Positions 1-11,955 of a stretch of DNA of 64,000 nucleotides are shown here, in pieces; position 1 is the stretch's first letter, and each line of letters begins with the position of its first letter. Source of the DNA: Capitella teleta (Eukaryota > Annelida > Polychaeta > Capitellidae). Location: positions 57,562 to 121,561 of the forward strand of contig KB308011.1 of assembly GCA_000328365.1 (NCBI GenBank). The letters are read 5' to 3'. The translations under genes were made by a program, and so were the position numbers. The notes beneath the pieces were generated by a model that was not told the DNA's origin, made no database searches, and worked only from the letters and a program-made list of their open reading frames with translations.

Positions 1-2
1 CT

Positions 3-714
3 TTAAAGGGATGGGGAACTAAATTTTAAGTGATGTTCTATTGACTCATAGCACCAATTGATAGCATTCCGTGCCAAAAACACCATGCCTGGATGCAAGC
101 GTAAGGAAATAATGCATTCCGAATATCGGGGTTAGCATTGCGCCTATGGGAGAATGGCTTCCATTGCGAAGTATAGGAGGCAAACGTCAGCTGATGGCTT
201 GGTTTGGCTGATGGCTGATTGGTCCCGTTGCCCTCGTGAAGCTATCGATTTCAGCCAATCAGAGCAGATCATCTTCGCCATAAAAGGACATCTCTGTTGT
301 TTACGAAACGAAAGCGCATGCGTGGTGCACTCTGGCTGACCTTTTTACTGTTTCAGGATGAGAAACATGGTAGGTGTCCTAGAAAATCGCTTGTTAAAAT
401 AAGAAAAATAGCGAAAAATATTTTTTTTTCGCGCCTGACTGGTGGCAAAATTATTATTCTATCTCTTTCCGAAAAGAAAATAAAAAAATATCCAGGGGTT
501 TAGTCGCAGGACACGCTGATATGACGAAGCCCATTGTAAAAGATGGGGAACTCGGTGTTTCATCACAGCTCCTGACGTCACGCCTAGTTAGCAATATATC
601 TCCCGCGAAATCGTTAGCGATTATATTTCTTGTGTGGGCCAGGCATAGGAATCATTTTTGGTGCATCAAATAACGACTCAAAGTCCATTTTTAACCAGTT
701 CTCCCTCCCTTTAA
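3..714. mobile_element. Non-autonomous TIR transposon, TTAA-flanked, copy 1
   Basis: A 712 bp element bounded on both sides by TTAA (3-6 and 711-714). Inside these the ends are imperfect inverted repeats of about 18 bp: AGGGATGGGGAACT on the left and, read inward from the right, AGGGAGGGAGAACT. A second copy in reverse orientation lies at 49409-50122 and matches over essentially the whole length, so the boundaries come from two copies as well as from the ends. No transposase-like frame is visible, so it must move in trans if at all. TTAA target duplication with purine-rich ends fits the Kolobok superfamily better than piggyBac, whose ends normally start with C. That family call is an inference. 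Confidence 0.7.
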
Positions 715-922
715 TATATGTACATGCAAGAATATAGCATGTAAATTAACAATTAAATTATAATATTCCCTTAATTATTCACAATGACAATACCTGACTT
801 CAATAAGCGGTTGATGCTATTTTTTTTCTTCTCTCATTGCTTTTGTCAGCAGCCATGCATTGCATAATGGATGGCAACCATTTACAAGTCCGAGGCGTCC
901 CCACACGAGAGCACCAGAAACC

Positions 923-2316
923 ATGGGACAGCACCTTTGGAAGGAGGGCTTGATAGTGTTCATAATAATCGTGCGGTTGATTCAATCCCAAGAGTTAATC
1001 GGGGATAAATTTGCCAAGATAAAAGGAAAGTTCTTTCAGACGAATTACTCGCTGACTGTGGAGATATTCCGATCGCAGTTGCAATGCGCTTTGCTTTGCC
1101 AACGACAAAAGTGCTGCCTATCAGTCCTTATTCACAAGGAAGACGAAGGCTACTCCTGTCGCACTCTGGACTCGTACATTACGATCAACAATCTTGTACT
1201 GGATGCCAAGGGAGCTTACATGTATAAAACGGATCCATCCGGTAAGTGCGCTTTGATGAACTCAACAGCACAGAATATTCACTTTATTGAGCTATCCACT
1301 TTATTATATTGCATAATTCGCACATTAATTTTGGGCAATCATTATGACATGTGATTGGACGGAAGGAGAAAGAAAGTAAATAATTTTGGTTTTACACTAT
1401 CAAGTCAAAAGGGCATTTTTTTTGTGAAATTATCAATAATTCGAAGTTAACTTTCGTTTCTTTTCGGTAAGATTGCGTATGCACAGGATGAGATTTGGTC
1501 ATAAGAGCATCTATTGGTAGGCAACGGGTAATAAATAATGAATGATGTGATGCGGTTTTACGGCTCCACGCAAACCAATCGGGTGATACGGGCGCCAGAG
1601 CAGAAGGTCCGGGACCAGGGTTTCCCCCTACTCTTATCGATAAATCCCAAGAGTTCTTTATCATGCATACCACCATATAGACAATAGTACACAGCGCCCG
1701 ACCTTGTTACGCAGTTGGGCAGCACTGCAGAGTCACCAAAGAATTACAATTATAACAATCATAATTCGCAATCATAACGCCCGTGGCCTGATCGGGTCTC
1801 GAGCCCGGGACCTCGACCCGCACGGTCGGCATTGGATTGTAGTCAGTCGGTTAAACCGATTGAGCTTAAACAATGCATGCCAAGATGTTAGCCTCAACCT
1901 AGCTGTACACCGAACTTAGGAACAGTCTGCATCGAGTGACACATGGGTAAAGTATAGATGCATGAATTGCAGCCGGTAAATACGTCTGTCAGAGTTACTG
2001 GTTGGGTTTCATCTCAGTGTCAATTCATGATTGTGTATTTTATCTACTTTCAGCTCAATCTGATTTCACATGGAGCACTATCATACGGAATAAATACATA
2101 TATGAGCACAATTTGGGAATACCTAAAAACATAGATGTGAGTCAATGCCGACAGCGATGCAATGCACACCAATTCTGCATGTCAATTGATTCTTATATTT
2201 TCGAAAATGGAGGCACGGGGTGTAATTTGAATGGAGTTAACTTGGAAATGGCTGGCAGTGCATTTCGGTCATCCAACAGAACAATAGAATTCCAACAAAA
2301 AGTATGCAAATTTTAA
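923..2316 (+). CDS. Secreted two-exon protein with two PAN/apple-like cysteine-rich modules
   Basis: Exon 1 is 923-1241 and exon 2 is 2054-2316. Donor GTAAGT and acceptor TTTCAG join in phase 1 and give 193 residues. The ATG at 923 is chosen because it is followed directly by a signal peptide (hydrophobic run LIVFIIIVRL, then SQE). Residues about 28-105 and 115-190 each have the spacing of a PAN/apple-like module: an F-x-K start, a CALLC- or CRQRC-type helix and a C-x-SxD or CRTLDS strand. PAN modules bind protein or carbohydrate outside the cell, so a secreted binding role is likely, but the ligand is unknown. The 812 bp intron carries a 165 bp interspersed repeat and a tRNA-like SINE. The module is divergent; the secreted cysteine-rich nature is surer than the family. 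Confidence 0.62.
1541..1716 (+). repeat. 165 bp interspersed repeat, copy 1
   Basis: This GC-rich block includes TACGGGCGCCAGA and CCCCCTACTCTTATCGATAA. It recurs in the same orientation at 3521-3687 and 50153-50313 with only scattered substitutions. It sits in the intron of the PAN-like gene. All three copies end near the same TTGTTACGCAG-type sequence, so this is a defined repeat unit, not a chance match. No A/B boxes, poly-A tail or inverted ends are seen, so its class is unknown. Confidence 0.75.
1764..1872 (-). mobile_element. tRNA-derived SINE with GTTATGATT tail
   Basis: Read on the minus strand, the unit starts with AAGCTCAATCGGTTTAACC (A-box and D-arm-like). About 50 bases later comes GGGCTCGAGACCC, which resembles a Pol III B box and T-arm. 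It ends in GGGCGTTATGATTG, with a second TTATGATTG after it. The tRNA-like head and short repeated tail are the layout of a tRNA-derived SINE. It does not fold into an intact tRNA cloverleaf that I can recognise, so it is not called a tRNA gene. Confidence 0.5.
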
Positions 2317-3520
2317 TGCTTTGCCAAGCGACAGAAGTCTCCAAGATAATTACACGTAATGGCTGTTTCCCATGCCCTATAAGAATAATGAAATCAACAC
2401 AGCTCCATCTGTGATTCCTTTCATCTCAAAGCCAACTGACATTCCGCGCCACATTCTTGGAGCTACCTTGTTCCTATCAGTACTTGCATTGTTACGTATT
2501 ACTAGTATGTCAATGAAATTTTAAAACAAAAAATGAGACATGAATGCATTTCCTCTGCCTGAATAACAGAGCGTATTATGCCACTATCAATGTCGTCGTC
2601 GTTGTCCTCAATAAAACTCCAAAAGTGCCGAACAATTTCACCAGGACAACCCAGATGGAGTCAAATGGAGAGGAGAGAACGAACTGACGCGATTGAAGGC
2701 ATCAGCAAGGATTGCGAGGTTAAATCCTTGAAGAATTGGGAGCCACGTGGCAGCATATTGAGCGTCACATTCAAACACTACGCTGACCTTTGACCTTTCT
2801 ATGCTCGTCCATTGTGCGGCATCTGATTTGCTTTCTATTGGAACCTCAGCATAAAATCCCTTCTCCACCACGGAATGAACACCGCATAATTAATGCGTGC
2901 AATCCCTTTTACATTTTCTTTGTTTGTGATAAATTAGCTGCTCGTCATCTGCACCTTGATTTTGAAGCGCCGCACTTCGACCGATTTTCTACTGGTAAAG
3001 GAACTTCGAACCCAGCAAACACGGGTTGGTCCTCTGGCTGTCGAGAATTTTAATATATAAATAAATGTTTATGCTCCCCATCGCCTTAAACTGATTCGTG
3101 TTATCCATATACATGTACTGGATTCTGATGATCGGAGTGATGCGTCCCGAAGCTAGTTGAATACATTCACCATTACGGAAAAACAAACAGAAGTCATGCC
3201 TGTTGCCGAGTTGTATTGAAAAGGCCAAGAAGCTGTTTATTGGCGGAATAGGTGGAAAAATGACCGTAAACAAGTTAATCAACACGTGAAAACGAACGAA
3301 GAAACAGCTCCAATTAGAGTGCGTTTGCTTCAGTTGATCCTTCGCAAGTGGCCGTCACTCTGTCTACACACGTGGCGAGCCAAACAAAAAAGAATGCCGC
3401 GCACGCTGATTGGCCAATCTAATTTAATGAATATTCATGATTACAATTATGCAATGGCTGCGAAGACCGTATAAAGTTCTTTTCCTCGCGAAAACGGTCA
3501 TTATATCTCGCACAGTGAAG
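2317..3520. other. Spacer with a degenerate BEL/Pao fragment
   Basis: Apart from the short retroelement relic at 2638-2871, I see no gene, RNA or structured repeat in this spacer. Open frames here are short and have no recognisable composition. Confidence 0.5.
2638..2871 (-). mobile_element. BEL/Pao retrotransposon fossil, reverse transcriptase fragment
   Basis: The minus-strand translation keeps the pattern of the region that starts the BEL/Pao reverse transcriptase: a VEKG-Y-AE-VP start, then a VVF-C core and a LQG-x-L segment. The same region is much better preserved in the fossil at 42560-44165. The copy is short, strongly diverged and broken, so it is old. No LTR was found. Confidence 0.42.
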
Positions 3521-3687
3521 AGTGATGGGGTTTTACGGCTCCACCCAATCCGATCGGATGATACGGGCGCCAGAACAGAAGGCCCGGGACCGGGGTTTCC
3601 CCCTACTCTTATCGATAAATCCCAAGGATTCTTTATTCTGCATAAAACCATAGACAGTATTACACAGCGCCCGGCCTTGTTACGCAG
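3521..3687 (+). repeat. 165 bp interspersed repeat, copy 2
   Basis: Same-orientation copy of the repeat at 1541-1716. It is closer to the third copy at 50153-50313 than to the first; for example, both read CCAATCCGATCGGAT where copy 1 differs. Confidence 0.75.
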
Positions 3688-6324
3688 GAGGGGTCAGGAT
3701 TGGAACTCAGAATGGGCGGCGAGCAGTGAGCTCAGCCTCAGGGAGCCAACGTCTATGTGCGCACTTATCACGCGCCAATACAACCCAATTACGACGGTTG
3801 AAGATGCTGTGGAAGGGAGGAATCGGCTCCGGAGATCCAGAATCAGGATGGCTTTGTCCTGGCGCAGATTGGTCACTTAAACTTCACCTGCCCTAGCTCT
3901 GTCTTGTACAGTACTTGTTTCAAGCAATCGCGAAAGCCCCCCCACCCCCTTCCTCAAAACAAAAAAGCCCGAGATAATGTTGAGGGGTGGAAGCCTGATG
4001 GCGGTCCATTCCCGCACGCAGCATCCCAATTGCCTGTCATCGCTGTGTCTCTGTTGGACGTAGAACTGCAAAAACCAAAGTTGTAACTGATCGTGGCAAG
4101 GATACAGATTACTCATTCATAACATGAAATCGACACGTCTTTTGTTTGCGTGGATTTTGGGTAAAAAAAAAAAAAAAAAAAAACATTTTTTCCGTTGCTT
4201 TCTATACAAGACTGAAATTGACACGCATGTCGATTTCGAAGCCGCCTCAATCCGCCTCTGAATCCCGTTTAACAACTCATAAAAAGCTCAATACATGTAT
4301 ACATGTATTTTTTCCGCGATTGATCCAGTTATGGATATTTTGCTGAGTTGCGGTTTTTTTTTAATCACTTGATATATTCTTGTACCCCTTCAAACATTTA
4401 ATTAACGATTATTAATTTTATTCATGTCTGTAACTCACTCTAGATTTAAGTAGGGGAGCCTCCACCTTAGATCTTAAATGAAAATGACAGTTTTTGGACT
4501 CCTTCGTATTTTCGTCCCAGTGAATATTCGGCACTATTAACTTTGCTACGATATCAAAGAACTTTAAATGAATTTAACAATGGTATTAGTGCATTATCAT
4601 TATACCTTAAGCCTAGCTCATTCTCCAAACAAACCCATCATTTTCTGAATGTAAAATTAAGTGTAAGATATATCAGTAATCATAACATAAGAGTGCGTTA
4701 TGATAATCGTTCACAACCGCACTTCACACCATAATCATAACGTCACACATTCCCACTGACTTCTACAAAATCTCAACTTTTGACCTCGCGAACCGACAAA
4801 GTAATTCTTCACTCCGTTTACTTCTGATGGACGACTAGGGATGATTGGGGGAATTGCGTAAGCCTCAATCGATAATTTCAGGGGAGAAATCATCCGTATA
4901 ACCAAAGAGAAGGGAAAGGAAAAATGTCCATTTCGGATGAACGAGGTGATGACGTGAACTTTTAGTGCAGTGATAAGTACGATAATTCACGAATGTTGAT
5001 TGATCGGGAGGCGTTAGGAGAGGTGGATAAGATGTGGGGAGATTCAAATAGGGGCGTGGTCCATGCAGTCAGTTTATCAATTCGATATCGACGTATAATA
5101 TAGGCTTACACGTGCAACAGAATTGTAAGAGGTTTTTATACCCGGTTATATATAACATACGTTACTTCCATACATTAGCAAACAGTAACCGATTGTGCCA
5201 TGCTCATGGTCTTCAGTTAGATTTCTTCATCGCAGTCGCAACATATATCCCAACCGAGAGGATAGTCCACTTAGAATTTAAGCATGACTGACCACTAAGT
5301 GACCAATGTATCTGTTGGAGCGCTTCCTGATTCAGCAGCTGATGAAAGAGAAGGCGAATTGATGAAGAGAAGATCGAGGAGGAAGATTAAAGACGGCGAT
5401 AAACACCCGTGAAGATGAACTTTACCAAGTGGAATACATATCCCTGATCTCACTTATACAAAGTATCAACTTGAATGAACTCTTTGAAGTCAGGAGTCGC
5501 TGGCAGTGCACATATTATTGATTCATACTCATGACTCAATGCTTTCTAAGAAATCGCGTGAAATCTCGATTGAGACGTACCAGGAGAAAGTGCTCTGACC
5601 TCGTGGATAGAGATCCTATCCAAATTAGTTCCTTGATCCCAATAACATTGGTTGGCGCCCCAGTCTCCAAGCGGCGACCAACGGTGGAGATCCCAATAGA
5701 TACAGCTGTGATCTTATCTGCAGGTTCGCGAACTCCTCTGCTCTCGGTCTGCTGATTATGACATAATTAAGATCTGAGTAGGGGAAGGGGGGGGTGCTCA
5801 GGTTGGTCTTCGAATTGCATGTTCATGATAAGCTACTATTCAACTAATTAAACTAATGATCGAGATTCCGTGGGGATTTGTATGGAGACTGAGCAGGGAT
5901 GGGGGTGGGTTGGGGTGGGTGCGTAATTAGAGGATGCTTGGGAAAGAAGGGGATGAGAGGGGAAGATGCCAATTTCGCCAACGGGTCTCAGGTTTATTGT
6001 ATTATATAACACACTTACGTGGAACCAGTATCCAATTGTGTGACGTACACACTATATTTATTACGTTAAATGTGCGTCCGGGCTAAATGTTTCATAATCT
6101 ATTCAAGATCTCATTTTGTCAGTTTGTGCACTATATAGATAACCAGTAGTGTAAGAATTCTAAGAACCACTTCCCCATTTATGTTAGAACGCAGTAGTGG
6201 ATAAACCGATCTGTATATCAGGAGTAGGCTCATTAGAGCAAGAAGACTCGGCATTCATTGGGGCGTTTCCCTCGAATATCTCTGCATCGTGATGATTGGT
6301 GATGCAGTTCCCGTGGACCTCACC

Positions 6325-6382
6325 ATAATGACCATAATGACCATAATTAATGACCATAATTAATGACCATAATTAATGACCA
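6325..6382. repeat. Short tandem repeat, ATAATGACC-type unit
   Basis: About five consecutive units of CCATAATGA and its longer form CCATAATTAATGA. The array grew from a 9 bp to a 13 bp unit. No function is evident. Confidence 0.7.
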
Positions 6383-6699
6383 CGCTGAAGAAGCCCTGAA
6401 CGTGCTGTCCAAAAGCAATCAAGGATCCGATATCAACAGAACGGGGTCAAAGGGTCAGAAGAGGAGCCTTTGAAGTGTAAGATTAGCCTTGGGTTTATTT
6501 TCCACGGACAATACGCAGCCTAGGGTAGCCGGCTGATTCGCTGCAGTCGGTCGTGTTTATCTTAGCTGGATGGTTGATGATAATCTGCACGTGTTTGTTT
6601 ACCTTTGAGTTATACTTACACCTTCCATATTCACTCTATATTATGTTGTACGGGTGCATATGATCTTCGGAAACAACTCGTCTGCCACTTCATTGGATA

Positions 6700-6860
6700 T
6701 GCGGACACAAAATGACGGATTATTTTTTTCATTTTGGACACAAAATGGCGGAATATTTTCATTTTGGACACAATATGGCGGAATATTTTCATTTTGGACA
6801 CAATATGGCGGAATATTTTCATTTTGGACACAATATGGCGGAATATTTTCATTGCGGATA
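6700..6860. repeat. 30 bp minisatellite carrying ATGGCGGA sites
   Basis: About five units of CATTTTGGACACAATATGGC followed by GGAATATTTT. The last three units are near identical; the first has ATGACGGA in place of ATGGCGGA. Each unit carries AAAATGGCGG or AATATGGCGG, which resembles the core bound by YY1 (AAnATGGCGG). The array lies about 200-360 bp beyond the 3' end of the rolling-stone-like gene. Confidence 0.85.
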
Positions 6861-7061
6861 TTGATTCCTGGTTGCTGGTTCCTTCAATCTGAACTTCTGA
6901 ATGTCCGTCAATTTTTTTTAATACAAAATCCCAAGAGATTCAATTGCGAAACAGATAACAACACACTGTTAAAACATGATATAATTATATCATAATTATT
7001 ATCTTCTATATGTTATATTTATATTATTATTATTATTTTGCTCACAACAAATGAATAACTT

Positions 7062-8549
7062 CTACGCCATACTCTCCTCCGTCGTCTCCCTAGGGGTCGA
7101 TGAGCTCGATTTTGTGCAGCAATCGTGGATGAGGTCCCTGAGGAGACTGAGTCCGAAGAGGAAGAGTTGAATCAGAGGAACGACAACAAAAATGAGGAGG
7201 ACGGAGATCCCGGACGCAATGCCGGGATCATTCCAGTCCAGGATCCCAAAGTACAGGACGTTGAAATACTTGTCCAAACTCCAGTAGACAAGGCTAAAGA
7301 CGACATACAGGATGCCAATGATTGCTGGGTATACGAAATGAAGGATGCGCACGGGCACCGATGATAACATAAGGTCTATTAAAACTATGAGCGAGTTGAT
7401 TCCATGACAGTTGAGGGTGATGGCGTCGACTTGGATCAAGGCAGAAAAGGCCCCGAGGTATGGATACATCACCATGTAAACCATCAGAGTAATAACAACC
7501 GAGAGATTGCACGCTGTTGAGTGGAAAATCCAGAATACTTTGATGGCGACTGAAGGCGGAGTTGGTTTCGGAGCGGAAGCCAAGCCGTCGCCATCTTGGT
7601 TTGGGGTTAGTTTCATGGATTTCTTGATGTCCTCCGGTCGTGTTTGCGTCCCCTTGCTGACGGTTTGTGGTGATTCTCCGCTGGCTCGTGGTGAGTTTTT
7701 CTTCTTGGTTTTCGTGCGTTGTCTGTTGTCCTTTGGTTGAGGTAGATTTGAGCCACTCGCCGGTCCTGACGTACTGGTGCTTGCTCTGTTTTCCATTGCT
7801 TTTGGTTTGGTTTGAGGTAGTGATGGCTGGCATCCATTGTTGGCTGGCTTGCTCGTTTTTTTCGCTCTAATTTCGCCGACAGATTTCGTTTGTTTGTTCA
7901 TTTCGTTCTGTGGGTCATCTTTCTTGGCTCGATCTGTTTGAGTATTCTCTTGTTCCCTTCTGTTCGCCTTCCGTCGTGCTCGTTTCGATTTTCCCGATTT
8001 CTGGGGCAATAACAAAAGAGAACCGTTGTGAAGGAAGCGACTTGCCCGTTTCGAGCGCTTCTTCTCGGCCAGTTCTTCTTCGTTCTCTGGCAGCAACGGG
8101 TCACTAGCGTCGGTTTTAGTTGACCTGGTTTCATAATTTTTACTATGGCGCATGCGTAGTTTGATTTGTTCACGGTGTTTGCGAATTTTATGCGATTTGT
8201 GAGCTGTCTTTCGCTCCGGACTTCGCTTCTCGCGCACGTGGTCTTCATCGTCCGCCACTTCCGGTCGCTTCTCCTTCCGGTGGCGCCTGCGCCTGGGAAC
8301 AAGGGGAACGTCAAGGGAACGCTGTGTCGTGGTGTCTTGTTTTTCCGGCCTCGCGGCGTACGACAGAGTCACAATGAAGGCGTAAATGAGGTAGATTGCT
8401 AACAACAGGTAGATCCAATTGGACAGGTAATAAAACGAACTGTGAGCGGCATTTTCCCGCCAGGTGGCGTGGAGAGCTATGTTCCAGGCAAGAACGTAAA
8501 CCGCCACGAATGCTCGGTAGATGATGAAGAAGCATTGCGAAATCCGGAA
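7062..8549 (-). CDS. Rolling-stone-like multi-pass membrane protein, 3' exon (partial gene)
   Basis: One long exon reads from an acceptor just above 8549 to the stop at 7062. It is open upstream of the first Met at 8507, so one or more 5' exons lie further right and were not identified. The exon starts FFIIYRAFVAVYVLAW and continues with two membrane helices, the second beginning FYYLSNWIYLLL. About 250 residues of Lys/Arg/Glu-rich, low-complexity sequence follow, then four to five C-terminal helices. The C-terminal part has the rolling-stone hallmarks: H-GINSLIVLIDLMLSS, PVRILHFVYP and an LDW near the end. Drosophila rolling stone acts at the plasma membrane in myoblast fusion; the role here is unknown. 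The basic insert between helices 2 and 3 is not part of the family I know and is presumably cytoplasmic. Confidence 0.68.
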   Translation of the reverse strand, partial: FRISQCFFIIYRAFVAVYVLAWNIALHATWRENAAHSSFYYLSNWIYLLLAIYLIYAFIVTLSYAARPEKQDTTTQRSLDVPLVPRRRRHRKEKRPEVADDEDHVREKRSPERKTAHKSHKIRKHREQIKLRMRHSKNYETRSTKTDASDPLLPENEEELAEKKRSKRASRFLHNGSLLLLPQKSGKSKRARRKANRREQENTQTDRAKKDDPQNEMNKQTKSVGEIRAKKTSKPANNGCQPSLPQTKPKAMENRASTSTSGPASGSNLPQPKDNRQRTKTKKKNSPRASGESPQTVSKGTQTRPEDIKKSMKLTPNQDGDGLASAPKPTPPSVAIKVFWIFHSTACNLSVVITLMVYMVMYPYLGAFSALIQVDAITLNCHGINSLIVLIDLMLSSVPVRILHFVYPAIIGILYVVFSLVYWSLDKYFNVLYFGILDWNDPGIASGISVLLIFVVVPLIQLFLFGLSLLRDLIHDCCTKSSSSTPRETTEESMA

Positions 8550-11500
8550 CTGAAAAATGAAAAAAATAATAATAATAATAATAATAAAGGTAATTTCAGG
8601 ATAGTAATCAACTCAGATTATCTCATAGTAAGTCCATTAAACGACCCGGTTGAATATTCATGATATGTAAATCACATACTACCCTGTATAAATTATTGCC
8701 ACCTTTAGAACTAAGCCCATAAAATTTCAATTCAAATGACATTATGGTGAAAAGAGGTTCATAATTGTAACACTCATAAGTCTCGTTGCATTAATGCTTT
8801 GAACTAGTTCTCCATCTTCTTATGATGAACATTTAAGACGCTTTCACAGGTCAAATGTCCTGTGAGTCTTTGACCTTTGACCTTCATCATTCAGAACTAA
8901 CGACGGCGGTCATCACACCATAGCCTTAAGGTCGCGGTCTTGGAATTCTTCGTTTTCGTTATTTTGCCGATTTTATTGAACATTTTTGTCACATACATAT
9001 GTGGTCTAAATACCTAGCAAAATTAAGCATCTCATAATCAACGTGAATCTTAATTAAGTTACATCAAACATAATTATTGAGAGAAGTTCATTGAACTCCC
9101 AAGCACATACCACGATGAACCCGTTTGAGACCGCCCCCTATATATATTACAGGTGTTCTTCTGGGCTATTACTTCCCTGACCGCTCTCCCCCTTCCCCCT
9201 CCTCAGCCACAAATCAATCAAACATGCCGAGAGCATTTTGTGACGAGTGCTCTACACTTGCGAGTTGTGAAAGAGGAGGAATGTTCCACGCATGCCTCCT
9301 GTCAGACTGCTGTTTCAACCGCATTCACTTTTGCTTCCTCGAAAAATATAATTACAGCTAACCTCGTGTACTTAGCATAACGTCTGAGGCATTTTAAAGA
9401 GGGTTTAATATGCCAGCTGACTAAGCAGGAGGTTATAGGTGATATCGAATCTGGTTTACCATAGAAAACTAGTTAAGTGTTGACCTAATTTTTTGATGAT
9501 ATGGAATGGTGTTTTCTTTGTGTAATTCATACTGTGTTAGATGTGTGTTTTATCTATAACCCGATACCTGCCCTGCTAACGATATCTCATAAAGTAAATT
9601 ATAAATACAAAGCGATATCTGCTTCCAGCTGACTTTATGGAAAGATCGCTCGGGCTGATAATAATGGCGGCAAAATAACAAGATTTTGACTATCTCGCTC
9701 TCGGTCTTATCTTTCCCTGGCCACGTGGGAGGTAATTACAGCGACGGGAAATGGGGTGGGGAGAGCACATCGAGATCTGACCACTCTATTCTGCGAAATA
9801 TTGCATGTCCAGAACTCCTCAGTCAATACTAGGAAACCTTATCGCATAAACGACTAATTCCGAACTGTAGAGGATAGCCGGCCTGCGATGGTACCGTTAG
9901 ATTGCAAGAGGCACAACAGGGTTATGTTGGGCGAACGCCGTCCAAACTATAGTGAAAACAGATGCTGCACAATAGACTTGTCTACAGGGTTTGGGGTGAG
10001 CAAGTTCCATCGTAGATAATTATAATCAGTTTGTCACTCCAGTCCCCTGAGGCGTCGACATGTGATGCTTCTTGAGCTATTGGAATATTGCGTATGGTAT
10101 GATGGTATGCCTCAGTGATAGGCCTATCACTCACTGATATATCGACGGTGTTTAGGTGCATATTGAACCCACAGAATAGAAGATAACTTGTGCTAATTTG
10201 TGTACCCATTTATTGCAGTGTGCTTCAAAGGGTTAAACCATGATCTCGTTGACTCCTGACACAATGTTAATGTCTTTGTACCTCTTTGTCACTGGAATAT
10301 GTAGCCCGAGGGTAGTGTAACTTATGAAGCTTGCCAAGAACGACTCATTATGTGGCTGTAGAGAGACTTACATTATCATGCGCACTTTTCGTGAGTTTAC
10401 TTTTTATTCTCTAATAAAAAGAAAATAACATGCAAATCATAAGAAGCCACACCAAGCACTCGATCAATCACATATTTCACTGAAGGTATGCTACAGTGCA
10501 TAAGATATCGCACTGTAGTGGTGCAGGTAGTTAACTCGAGCTACTCACGGCACAGACTAACACCCAGCAAATCAACTTACAACAGAAGAGCAAATCGAAA
10601 ACAACCTTGTTTATACTTTATACCTTTGGCCTGAAGAAGCTCTCCAGCTCCGCGTTGCCTTCGAACCCGAATTGGCGCCAGTGCCACTGTTGTCGACACA
10701 GAATCCGTGCGTTTACCATGTCAAACGAGTAATCCAGAATCGCTCCCCTCGGCCATATGTCTCACACTGATCACTACTTTGATTCAAAGTTTTCACACAA
10801 ATAACCTTTCACATTTTCTTGTTTATCCGCGAAAATCCTTTGCTCTGCTGAGCCGTAATGAACAGTACATCAGTATTTCTATTGCGCTTGAGATTGGTGG
10901 TGATAGAAATGGTGAAAAGCTGCTCTTTGCTGGATGTACGGCGAGGCTAGTGGATGCAATGTCTGTACTCGCGGTTTAAAGGGCCGCGCATTGAACCAAA
11001 GGGGCCGGTCGGTGAGCAGGAGTTGGTCCGAATGACTGACGGGGAGACTGCGCGCCTGCGGGCCAACTATTGTCAAGGCCGCTTCAACCTATAGCTCCCC
11101 TCCTTTCGCAACTCTCTTTGCTTCAGCCTGAGGCTATTTTCATTTACTCTCTCTACTTTTCTCTCGCCTCTACGCATGAGCATATGCCCCTACTTAGACT
11201 GGGTTTGCTTCCATTCAATTATATTGCAAAGGATTCTGTTCCTATCTGTTTATTTGGTGTTACCGTCAATAGTTAGAATTTCGGGATTTCTTATTTGCCT
11301 TTATAAAGGGTTATTTAAAAAAAAATTTTTTGGCCAATGAATTAATTTATTTAATCTTCTATTGGAAGTAATAAGACCTGCGAGCGTGTGTTTGCATCAT
11401 CCAAACATTTCCTTAGCACTTCAAAGCCTTTTGGGGAGGAAATATAACGTTCAGTTTGGTCCTAATCGATCATATACACCAATGACGTCATTCCACTTTT

Positions 11501-11955
11501 TAATAACCAATCAGAGGGATTTCCCCGACTATTCAAATTTAAATGCATTCAGCTTATATCAGCTTCAATTATAGTACATAGGAGGAATGCAATCATCCAT
11601 GTATCCCACCCCACTAATGAACCATACTCATTCGATCTTTCATCGAATTGGAAATTCACTTTCAAAATAATGTCGATGCTACGTCGTTTTTACAGTGCAG
11701 TACAATCCTTTGGCGCCAACGATACAGTGCAACCTGCAGAGGTTTCAAGTGAGTCGCCATCTTTCTGAGACATACGGAGTATAACTCAGGGCGTTGTCTC
11801 CGGGAACCTCAAAAAGATCACCACGATCAAAATAGTGCTCGTAATATCAACCAGGGATCGCATTAAGAATATTTTAGCGAGGATTAATCCCTTTGTAGTT
11901 CGGATTAGTCCAAACTTCAAACGCAAAAGCAGAGAGGAAAGTATACACTAAATCC
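8550..11955. other. Intergenic spacer, probably includes 5' exon(s) of the rolling-stone-like gene
   Basis: The exon at 7062-8549 needs at least one upstream exon here, but I could not pick it with confidence. An AAT microsatellite is at 8563-8587. Nothing else is recognisable; open frames at 9125-9380 and 10707-10979 look like chance. Confidence 0.4.

Larger units (their letters stand above)
3700..7061. other. Intergenic spacer
   Basis: No gene is recognisable. It holds a poly-A run near 4163, a small tandem of ATAATGACC/AATTAATGACC units at 6325-6382 and the 30 bp tandem array at 6700-6860. Two GTTATGATT-type motifs occur at 4691 and 4732. All open frames are short and unlike known families. 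Confidence 0.45.

Noticed and set aside
1764-1872. tRNA gene on the minus strand
   Set aside because: A- and B-box-like segments exist, but no closed acceptor or anticodon stem is visible, and the unit ends in a retroposon-like tail.
5531-5755. 74-codon frame with Arg-rich start
   Set aside because: No family pattern, no splice context, and length within chance.
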